From assembly GCA_943736015.1 (NCBI GenBank), contig OX031070.1, forward strand, positions 39,920,173-39,984,172: DNA of 64,000 nucleotides, given 5' to 3'. The position numbers and the translations under genes were made by a program. Under the pieces are notes generated by a model that did no database searches, had not been told where the DNA came from, and saw only the letters and a list, made by a program, of their open reading frames with translations. Of the stretch, positions 45,901-57,900 are shown piece after piece (position 1 is the first letter of the stretch; every line of letters begins with the position of its first letter). Source of the DNA: Tridacna crocea. Lineage: Eukaryota > Mollusca > Bivalvia > Cardiida > Cardiidae.

Positions 45901-48900
45901 ATACCTCAAAAGAAAAATAGACTATGGTCATCTCAAAAATTCAGGTGAGCGATCCAGGGCCATCTTGGCCCTCTTGTTTGGTTCACCTAAGCACGAGGTG
46001 AGGTATTGTGATCGGTCGTTGTCTGGCATACGTCCGTCCATCTGTCTGTCCACAATTCCTTTAACACCGTCTCCTCCTAAGCCGCTGGGCCTATCTTGAT
46101 TGAACTTGGCAGGGATGTTTCTTGTTCTTAAAGAGATTGAATTCCACCTAGAACTCTGGTATGGTAATAGAAAGGGGAAAAAAATAGGCAAATCTTTGAA
46201 AATCTTCTTCTCTGAAACAAGAAGGCGTAGAGCTTGCTTTGATATTTAGTATGTAGCATCTCCTAATTTACCTCTACCAAGTCTATTCATATGATGCCCC
46301 TGGGGTCAAAAATATGGTGGGGAAAAAAATCCTGGTGACTAGCATTTTCTCCTTTTTATATACCTGAGGTGTCATATTATGTTACGGCCCAGGTTGCCCG
46401 TATGTCTGTCAGTCTGTACGTCCTCATTAGTTATTTCTTGAGTGGGCAACCCTTCGTTCAGTTTCTATTGGAATAAGTTCAAACTTACCACAGCGGAATC
46501 TCTATGATGTGTAGTTGTGCATGTGACTCTTAAAATTTTGATTTCTGTAGGTATTCTAGATTTTGACCCATTTCTTTGGCAAGCCGCTTCAGGAGCATAT
46601 GCGCTGCTCTGCAAAGCTCTTGTTCCATAATGTTCCATACCCTTTCAGAAACAAATCCTACTGTTCGAGCTTTATCTACCATTAATCTGTTTTTAGCAAA
46701 TGCTCTTAATTTGGAAATGTTTAGAATTTTGTTGTTTACAAAGGTAAACTCAAACACAAAAAGACTTAAAGTAGACTTTTTAATCCTTTACTCCATAGAT
46801 ACTTGTTTCTATGCATTGCTTGTAAGAGCCTTTGGAAAACATTCTGGCAAAAGGTGAAATTGCTCATGAAGAGAATTTCACCTTTTGTCACAATGTTTTC
46901 TATGCTATCAAAAGGTGTCTTATACACATAAAAAACAGCTTCATACTTGCTGTTTTTTAGGGTCAATTAGAGATACCTTACAAATGCCTTATGGGGTAAA
47001 GGGTTTATCTATTTTCAGCAAATGCTCTTAATTTGGACATGTTTAGAATTTTGTTGTTCACAAAGGTAAACTCAAACACAAAAAGACTTAACCCTTTACC
47101 CCATAAGGCATTTCTATGGTATATATACTTGACCCTAAATAACAGTAAGGATGAAGCCATTTCTTATGTGCATATGACACCTTTTGATAGCATAGAAAAC
47201 ATTGTGACAAAAGGTGAAATTGCTCATCATGAGCAATTCCACCTTTTGCCAAACCATTTACACCATAAGGCATTTCTATGGTATATCTACTTGACCCAAA
47301 ATAACAGTAAGGATGAACCATTTCTTATTTGCATATAACACCTTTTAATAGCATAGAAAACATTGTAACAAAAGGTGAAATTGCTCATCACGACCAATTT
47401 CACCTTTTGCCACAATGTTTTCCAAAGGCTCCTACAAGCAATGCGTAGAAATGAGTATCTATGGAGTAAAGGGTTAAAGTAGACTTTTTAATGGAGAAAA
47501 GAGGGTAGTACTACACAAAAATCCTAATGATTCATTTCAGAAGGGGTATTTTTGGCTTCAAAAACGATACTGAACTGAGTCGATGCAGGTATAACAAAGA
47601 TGACCCAGTAGATAAATTTTGTCCCATTTTTGTGTTGAAGGACATCGCCCTTGAAAGTGGAGTAACAAATTTCTCTACTTTAAGTGTAAAGGTAAATACT
47701 CGCTAAATGCTAGCATAATTATTTGAAAATCCTGCAAGATTTGCATGTGCCAAGATTCAAAAGCTATAATTATTTGGCTTTTTAACAAAATGATAAAATT
47801 TTGGAATCGAACAAATTGAAAGTATTTGCAGATGACAAATTAACCCTTTCCCAAACAATCCCTGGTTTTTACGGGTCAGGAATAGAAGCCTTTTGAAAAC
47901 ATTGTAGGAAAAGGAGAAAACGCTGGTAACCAGCATTTTCATTTTTTCCCACAATGTTTTCTACCCTATCATATAGAAATATAATCTTTTTAGCAACTGT
48001 TAATTTGTCATCTGCAAAATACTTCCAATTTGGTCTGGTCCAAAAGTTGCCGTTTTGGGAAAAGGTTAAATGTAGCTCAAAGAATGATGATTTCTGTCCT
48101 CGACAGGAAAGGAAACATTAAAGAAAAAGGAGGAAAAATTAATGCTGGTTACGGGCATTTTTTCCTTTTATCCACAATGTTTTGAAACACTATTTTCTTC
48201 ATGGTTGTCAAAACTTGGCAAAAGGTCAATGGAATGAACATGTGTGCTTCCATGTAACCAGAATTAGGATCCTTTACATACACAAGCATTAGATACACTA
48301 AATTTAGGAACATCCCCTAGCAGTTCCCAAATGCAATTACCCTGTTACCAGTCTACCCTATGTTTTTATGCCTTTACACCTACTTTGAAAATGACTTTTT
48401 TTTTTAATATAGTATTGAACGTAATGAATAATCAGTGATTTGGTGGCTGATTAATATTCATATATTAACTCATTAACCCATGAGAAAAATTTAGACTGGT
48501 CCAAATTGAAAGCATTTGCAGACAACAAAATAAAAGTGACTGAAAAATTGAAATTTGTTCTGGGAAGGGTAGAAAACACTGTGGGAAAAGGAGAAAATGC
48601 TGGTTACCAGCATTTTCTCCTTTTCCCACAGTGTTTTCAAAAGGCTTCTTTCTCAGGGGCGTCAAAAGTAGGGATTGTGTGGTAATGGGTTAATGGAACG
48701 TGATAACCATGGCCCTCGTTTACAAAAATTCAGAGCATCTTATTTTTGTATACAGGAAGAACAGGTAAGTTATCGGACAATTTTAGTTAAAATGTATATT
48801 AAAAAGGTTTAAAACTTTTACAAGCTATGGATTCTACTTAGCGAGGAGTGGTGTAATGGATAAAATCCAAGCCTCTCAAACTGGCAATCCTGGTTTAAGC

Positions 48901-51900
48901 CATTAGACCTACCTTTTTTGGAAGCTAGTTAACAACTTTTTTTTGTTGTTTTCTCCTTACTTTACTTTTCCTTGTTTGATTGTCTTTTTATGTTTTTCTT
49001 TTTTAGCTCCACTGGCCGAACGCCAGCAAGCTATTGTCATGGCATTGTGTCCGTCGTGCGTGCGTGCGTCCGTTCGTTCGTACGTCAGTTCGTACGTGCG
49101 TGCGTCCGTAAACTTTTTCTTTAAAAAACTTCTCCTCAGAAACTACTGACTGGATTTTTACCAAATTTCACAGGAATGTTCCATAGGTGGTCCTCTTTCA
49201 AATTCCTTCAAATAATTGTGTTCCATGTATAATTCTTGTTGCCATGGCAACCAAAGTAAAAAACCTTTAAAAATCTTCTCCTCCCAAACCGCTTATTGGA
49301 TAGCATTATTTTTTTGCTTTTCCTTAGATAGAGGTCTACAGAATTCCTTAAAAAAAAAAAAGATCCGTCAAAAAACATGGCTTTTATGGGAGACTCATTT
49401 TCCTTTTATGGTATAAAGTAAAATCTTTGAAAAATTTCTTCTCTGAAACTATTCGTTTTGATTTCATTGTTGTATTGCAGGTTAGTTCCTATGGTGGTAA
49501 GTCTTTACCATACAATCCTGACTTTTAACAACCCTAAAGAAGAAGTCTTTGGAAAACACTCTTGGAAAAGGAGAAAATGCGGGTAATCAGCATTTTCTCC
49601 TTTTCCCTCAGTGTTTTCTACTCTATCAAAGAGAGAAATCATCATTTCATCAATGTTTAATTTGTTGTCTGCAAATGCTTTCAGTTTGGTCACATCCCAA
49701 ATTTTGTCGTTTGGTAAAGCGTTAAAGATGGTTGCTTTACATAATCTATAATCCTTTTCATATAAAACAAGAGAACCTCTGCACTTTGATTAGTTCTGGT
49801 AAAGGTTTGTTGACCTACTGGTGACCTTGTACAAAGAGGACAGGGCTTTACTGTTGTGAAATGGCATTTTGTTATCCAATCAAACTGAACCTGCAACTTC
49901 AATAAAACAATTGCCACAATACATATTTTCTATATTTTGATGTTTCCCCACCCAAAATGGTTTGTAACAAGACCCTTTTTAACCCATTACCACACAGTCC
50001 CTTCTTTTGACGTCGCTGACACAGAAGACTTTAGAAAACATTTTGGGAAAAGGAGAAAATGCTGGTAACCAGCATTTTCTCCTTTTCCCACAATGTTATC
50101 TACCCTTCACAAAATTTTCAAATTTTCAGCCACTTTTATTTTTTCATCCGCAAAATTAATGCTTTCCATTTGGACAACCCTAAAATGTTGTCATTTGGTA
50201 ATGAGTTAACTACAACCAGAAGACAAAATTTTTATAACTGGTCATAATTGAAAGATGTTGCAGACAACATGATAAATCTTCAAATTAGTAAAACTTGTAT
50301 CAAAAAGGGTAGAAATTATTGTGTAAAACTAAGAAAATGCAGGTTACTATTATTTTCTTCTTTTCTCACAATGTTTTTCATAGCTTTTTTTACTTTAGTG
50401 ACCTAAAATGCAGGAATGAATGGTAATTGTTAAAAACTTCTCTTCACCGTTACAGAAAAATCAGGCCTGTGGAGCAATACAGGCGCTCAAGCGCCTCTAG
50501 TTTTTCTTTTTCCATTCTTTTATTTTTTGGATGTATAAACCTTTTTGTCATTGATATTCTTTTGTTATTATTACATTTTATTATAATTCATTCAATTCTT
50601 CTTGTTTTAAAGCATATTTTTATATGATTGATGCAATATTCTAACATGACACGCAAATTCGGCTCTATAAACACAGTGCAAAGAAAGCTTGGTAAAATCT
50701 GCGACAATCGATGCAGAGTGATGTCATTCTATATTGAGTGACGTCATTCAGTGAATGGGTTATTCAATGGAACGTTATCTTCATCCGCGTGTTTATTCCA
50801 AGTTTGAACTTGTTTTCCTTTCATTCAGAATTGGCCATGTTAGAATCGAAATAATCTTCTTTCTATTGTGATTTATCGTTCAATAAACCACATTTTGAGT
50901 TATGAGGCGCACTAAATAAACCACTCGGGCTATTGCCCTCGTGGATTATTCATTGTGCCTCATAACTCACAACTGGTTCATTGAATGATAAACCACAATA
51001 GAAAGAAGATTATTTCTTAAATGCATTGATATGTGAGCAACTCCCATCCCGTTTACTGGCAGTACCCATATCTCTTCATTGCCACTAGCCTCTAGACCTC
51101 TAGACATTCAATATCTGTTGCTTCCTTATCGCTGACTGCTATTAATCACTGCTCACAGTCTTCTTGGATTGCAATGTCTGCTTTTAAAAAGGTATTCTAC
51201 TAAGACCACACATCAGCTGCAGTATATTTTCAACTCAGATTGCTTAACCCATTACCACACAATCCCTACTTTTAACGCCCCAGAGAAAGAAGCCTTTTGA
51301 AAACACTATGGGAAAAGGAGAAAATGCTGGTAGCCAGCATTTTCTCCTTTTCCCACAGTGTTTTCCACCCTTCCCAGAACAAATTTCTATTTTTTAGTCA
51401 CCCTTAATTTGTTGTCTGCAAATGCTTTTTTTTGGACCAGTCTAAAATTTTCTGGTGTGGTAAAGAGTTAACTCATTACCAAACGAAAATATTTTAGGCT
51501 TCTCCAAATCGAAAGCTTTTGCAGACGACAAAATAATAGTAATTGAAAATTTGAAATGTGTTTTGTGAACAGTAGAAAACATCGTGGGAAAAGGAGAAAA
51601 TGCTGGTTACCAGCATTTTCTCCTTTTCCCACAATGTTTTCTAAAGGCTTGTTTCTTAGGATCGTCAAAAGTAGGGATTGTGTGGTAATGGGTTAAGTTC
51701 ACAAGCCGTTCAAGCTGTTCTGTTCCACTGACCAGTGCATCAATTTAAATCCTTGTCTAGTCAAGCTTCCAAGATACTTAAGTTCCCAATTGTAGAGAAC
51801 AGTGAGTAGACATGTCTCTCCCGTCAAAGCTATGAAACAGGAAGAAAACTAGAAGCCAAAAGTTTGTGGCTCTAGTCATCTTAAAAGTCTAAACACTAAG

Positions 51901-54900
51901 CTAATTTTAGCATCAGTTCCTGTGCAAGAAATGTCTCGGTTCTTTTTTCCCATTTTTCACAAGGATCAATGTGCAATCTTGTTTTATGCCAGACAAATAT
52001 GAATGAAACTACTAATTACAAATACAAACACCTACTGTGATATCATGAAGAACAATGTAACCATTGATTTAGCATAACTCTTTACCACACAATCCCAACT
52101 TTTAACGACCTTGAGAAAGAAGCCTTTTGAAAACATTGTAGGAAAAGGAGAAAATGCTGGTAACCAGCATTTTCTCCTTTTCCCACAATGTTTTGCCCCT
52201 ATCAAAGACATAAATCATCATTTGAACAACATTTAAATTGTTAATTTCAGATGCTTTCAGTTTTGTCCAGTCCAAAATTCTGTCGCGTGGTAAAGGGTTA
52301 AAAAAAAAACAATTGCTTGATTGAAAAAAAAAGGTTTTCCTGTGACTCGAACTTGACTTGCTATGACCACTGCACCACAGCACTATTTACAAGATTTAGT
52401 TGGAATTTACTACTAGGTGACTGCTTCGCCCCTGTTATCCCTATTTGAATGTTTTGAACTGATCCAGTGTTTGTAAACAAAGGCCACAATTATCGCATTT
52501 TGTTAGTACCTAGCAAATCATCTTCGCGAGCCAAGTTTACGTGGATCTTACCTTTGCTGATTGAGCCCGATTTTGAGATTCCTTTGATGCGCCCTCTATT
52601 CGATGCTGGTTATTACCCCCCTTTACATCATACTTCTAAAAGTCAATGAAATATCGTTTTACAAACCGCTTACGAAAACACATGAAGCGATAAGCAGACA
52701 TCCACGTGGGTTTCCATTTTTCCCTTCTATTCGAAAGGTAGCGACCTTGTTCTATTTTTATCAAAGATGAAATGCTATGAGCGATTTCATTCGTTGCAGT
52801 TAGAGCTGGTTGCATCCAATGAAAAAGCGCGTATGGGGGAAATGTAAAAATCAAGCTTGATCCGCCAAGGGTAGAGTAATGTAGTGAATCATCAGCCTTG
52901 TCTTGCGAAGATGCTAGCAAATACGATTGTGTAAACAAGCATGTCCATCCTCTTCCATGTATGTACATGTATACATGTAACAATGCCAAAGAAAATCACA
53001 AAATAATTATAAGTACCTGATTCTTGTACATTTTTCTCACAATTTCTACCCTTCCCAAAACAAGTTTCAATTTTTCAATCACTTTTATATTTGTCATCTG
53101 CTAATGCTTTCAATTTAGGATAGTCTAAATAAAGTCGTTTTGTCTGGTAAAGAGTTAAGGGAGAACATGTAATACTGCAAGATTTATAGAAGTGGAACTA
53201 AAGTGGATATTACAGCAGTATAGATTTACCTTTTACCAGACCATGAAATTTTAGACTGGTCCAAAAGCTTTTTAACTCTTTACCAAATGACAAAATTTTA
53301 GACTGGTCCAAATCGAAAGCATTTGCGTATGACAAAATAAAAGTGACTGAAAATTTGAAATTTGTTTCGTGAAAGGTAGAAAACATTGTGGGAAAAGGAG
53401 AAAATGCTGGTTATCAGCATTTTCTCCTTTTCCCACAATGTTTTCTAAAGGCTTCTTTTTCGGGATTAAGACCACGAATGTATCTCTAATAATGAGATGT
53501 AAACCAGACAGGGTAGAAAACATGGCGGGGGCAAAGAGAAAATTGCTGTTTACCAGCATATTCCTCTTTTTCCACAATGGTTTCAAAAGCCCTCTTAATT
53601 AGGGTTCTTTAAAGTCAGTATAAGTAAATGTAGATGAAAATAATCAGACTCGTCAGAAAAACAAAAATTTGAAGAATAAATCTTTGTCTTATCTGAACTT
53701 ATGACTACCTGATATGATTATAAGTACATATTTTGCGTATGTTTTGGGACACCTAAAGAATTGGGACACCATCGAAAATTGCAAAAATAATTATTTTTTA
53801 TGACCCAAACATTTGGGACATACTAAAAAATACAAAATAAGACCATTCTTTGTCTTGTTCTTCAAGATTTTGTTACTGTGAAAGTAACAGAACTCATGAT
53901 TGGCTAAACCAAATGGTTTAGCCAATCAGAAGTTCTGTTACTTTCATATTGACAAAATTCCGAAGAATAAGACTGTTCTTAAGAATGGTTGGTGAATAGG
54001 GACCCTGTGTTTTCTTGTTCGAAGAATTGGGAAAGTGAATATCTATTTTAACACTTTCCCAAATGACAAATTTTAGACTGTCCCAAACTCAAAGTGTTTG
54101 CAGATGAAAATTTTTGAATTCGATGAGAATGGCAGAAAGTTTTCCAATAGGCTAGAAAACACTGTGGGAAAAGGAGAAATTGCTCATTATGACCATTTTC
54201 TCCTTTTCCCACAGTGTTCTCTAAAGACTTGTACTGCAGACACATAAAATCCAGGACTTGTTTGGGAAAGAGTTAATTAAGAAAAAGAATTCTTTCTATC
54301 CGTTTGATATCCTTTGTTTGCAAATATTTATTTCACGTAGTTTTATTTCTACTGATAGAAAATGCATTCCATGTTTCAGAGGCCTTCAAAGCAGTCACTG
54401 ATATCCAGCTTTATGGATGCATCTTTAACTGTTTACTAAATGACAAAATTTTGGAATGGTCCAAATTGAAAGCATTTGCAGATGACAAAACAAACATGAA
54501 TCAAAAATTGAAATCAGATTTGGAAAGTAAAAAGCATTGTGGGAAAAGGAGAAAATGCATTTTCTCCTTTTCCCACAATGTTTTCAAAAGCTTCCTTTTT
54601 CAAGGTCATTAAAAGTCAGGATTGTGTGGTAAAGAGTTAATAAGTAAACTTTCATTATCATAACTGAAGTAATTATGAAATTGCCATGAAAACCATTTAA
54701 ACATTTTTTTTATTAGCTCACCTGAGCACAAAGGGCTCAGAGTGAGCTATTGTGATAGTGCCGAGTCTGTCGTCCATCGTCAACTTTTCACCTTTTGTAC
54801 GCTCTAGAGGCCACATTTTTCATCCGATACTCATGAAACGTGGTCAGAATGTTTGCCTCGATAAAATCCCGGAGAAGTTTGAAATTGGGTCATGTCAGGT

Positions 54901-57900
54901 AAAAAACTAGGTCACTATGTCAAATCTTAGCAAAACCTTGTGTACGCTCTAGAGGCCACATTTTCAGTCCGATACTCATTAAAGTTGGTCAGAACATTTG
55001 CCTTGATAAAATCTCGGACGAGTTTGAAAATGGGTCATGTTGGGTAAAAAAACTAGGTCAATAGGTCAAATATTATAAAAAACCTTGTGTATGCTCTGGA
55101 GGACACATTTTCAGTCTGATACTCCTGAAACTTGTTCATGATATTTGTCTCGGTGATACCTTGAATGAGTTTGAAAATGGGTCATGTGGAGTCAAAAACT
55201 AGGTCACTGGGTCAAATATTAGAAAAACCTAGTGTACACTCTAGAAGCTACATTTTCTGCTGGATACTCTTCAAACTTGTTCATAATGTTTGTTTTGGTG
55301 ATGTCTCAAAAGAGTTTGGATAATTGTCGGGTCCAAAACTAGGTCACTTGGTGAAATCTTAGAAAAACCTTTTGTACGCTGTAGAGGCCATATTTTCAGT
55401 CAAATACTCATGAAACTTGGTCAGAATGTTTGCCTTATTGATATCTCAAAAGTGTTTGATAATGGTTAATGTCTGATAAAAAACTAGGTCACTGGGAAAC
55501 TAGATTGAAAAAGGTTCATGTTTGGTCAATAGACTCAGGTGAGCGATTTCAGGGCCATCATGGCCCTCTTGTTATGATACTTATAATTTTGTAGAACATA
55601 ATATTTTCTAATCATCATTTCAGTCTAGAAAAGTAAGACCCAAATAATTCCATTTTCAAGTCTTTATATCCCTGCAAAAAGGATGGTTTTGGGGGTATAC
55701 TGGAATCAGCCTATCTGTACGTGTGTCTGTCTGTGTGTCCGTCTGTGTACAAAATCAAAGCGCTGGCGGGGATATTAACCCATTGAAACACAATTCCTAC
55801 TTTTGACGACCCTGAGAAAGAAGCCTGTGGAAAACATTGTGGGAAAAGGAGAAAATGCTGGTTACCAGCATTTTCTCCTTTCCCAAAAATGTTTTCTACC
55901 CTTCACAAAACAAATTTCAAATTTTCAGTCACTTTTATTTCGTTGTCTGCCAATGCTTTCGATTTGAACAAGCCTAAAATATTGTCATTTGGTAATGAGT
56001 TAAGTCACATTCATTGACGGCTCTAGTTTTTTTTTTGTCTGGCTTATTTCATCAATGCGGATAGTGTGGATCAAAGATCAGACTGTACATTTTATGCAGA
56101 TATCATCTTGGTCTAATACTGGTGACATAGGAAACTTGTTTTGAAAAGGTTTCAATGGAGAGCATTTTATTTCCAAACAGGGAGGTGTTATACAAATCAT
56201 TATAACTTGGGACTGCGATCTTGACCACAGTGAAGAGAAATGTCTCCCGAAGTATAGTTTTAGAAGGCTGGATAGTGATGCGGACATTTTGTCTAAAGGT
56301 TATAACTTCAGGTAAGGCATCATTTTATCATGCCGTAACCCATTACCATACAATCCCTACTTGTAACGAGCCTGAGAAAGAAGCCATTAGAAAACATTGT
56401 AGGAAAAGGAGAAAATGCTGGTAACCAGCATTTTCTCCTTTTCCCACAATGTTTTCAAACCTTCCAAAATAAAAAATTTTATTTTTTATTCACATTTACT
56501 TTGTCGTCTGCAAATGCTTTCAATTTGGACAAGTCCAGAATTTTGTCGTTTTGCAAAGCTTTAAACTATGAATGAGGTCATCTGTCTTGGCTGTGGAAAT
56601 CTACCATTGATCCTTAAAAAAGGCAAATTTCATGTGTTGGTTATGAAAGAGTTCACATCATGGAAGCAAATACAAGAAAAAAGCAATTCCTTGTCTAAAA
56701 TAAGTAATTGAATCAACACCTTCAACCATTTTGTTTTTCACGGAAGTGTAACTGTTTAGACCTGTTGCTTTTAGCTCACCTGAGCACAAAGTGCTCAGAG
56801 TGAGCTATTGTGATAGAGCTGTGTCTGTCGACCGTCGGCCACATTTTTCGTCCGATACTTGTGAAACTTGGTCAGAATGTTTGCCTGAATGAAATCTCGA
56901 ACAAGATCGAAATTGGGTCATGTCGGGTCAAAAGCTAGGTCACTAGGTCAAATCTTAGAAAAACCTTGTGTATGCTCTAGAGGCCACATTTTCAGTCCGA
57001 TACTCATGAAAGTTGGTCAGAATGTTTGCCCTGATAAAATCTCAGATGAGTTCGATAATGGGTCATGTCTGGTTAAAAACTAGGTCACTAGGTCAAATCT
57101 TAGAAAAACCTTGTGTATGCTCCAGAGGCCACATTTTCAGTCTGATACTCATGAAAGTTGGTCAAAATGTTTGCCTCAATGATATCTCGGACAAGTCTGA
57201 AAGTAGGTCATGTCAGATCAAAAACTAGGTCACTTGGTCAAATCCTAGAAAAACCTTGTTTGCTTTTGGAAACATTGAAGTAAAAGGAGAAAATGCTTAC
57301 AACCAGTATTTTCTCCAATTTCCCGCAGAGTGTAGAGGCCACATTTTCATTCCAAAACTCTTGAAAGTTGGTCAGAATGTTTGTCTTGATGATATCTTGG
57401 ATGAGTTTGAAAATGGGTCATGGCAGGTCAAAAACTAGGTCATTATGTCAAATGTTAGAAAAAAAAAATTATGCTCTAGAGGCCACATTTTCAGTCTAAA
57501 ACTCTTGAAAGGTGGTCAGAATGTTTGTCTTGATGATATCTCGGACAGGTTTGAAAATGGGTTATGTTGGGTAGAAAACTAGGTTACCATGTCAAATCTT
57601 ACAAAAAACCTTGTATACGCTCTGGAAGCCACATTTTCAGTCCAGCACTCTTGAAAATTGGTCTGAATGTTTGCCTTGATAATATCTTGGATGAGTTTGA
57701 AAATGGGTCATGTTGGGTCAAAAACTAGGTCAATAGGTCAAATGTTATAAAAACCTTGTGTATGCTCTGGAGGACACATTTTCAGTCTGATACTCCTGAA
57801 ACTTGTTCATAGTATTTGTCTTGGTGATACCTTGAATGAGTTTAAAAATGGGTCATGTGGAGTCAGAAACTAGGACATTGGGTCAAATATTAGAAAAACC

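Larger units (their letters stand above)
49001..50505 (+). repeat. Composite family G element, copy 2
   Basis: Same start (AGCTCCACTGGCCGAACGCC), same nested MITEs and same end hairpin (AGGCGCTCAAGCGCCTCTAG) as copy 1, plus one extra MITE at 49979. Confidence 0.88.

Noticed and set aside
48838-48905. tRNA-like sequence GGTGTAATGGATAAAATCC
   Set aside because: No foldable cloverleaf or proper box B; at best a decayed SINE head.
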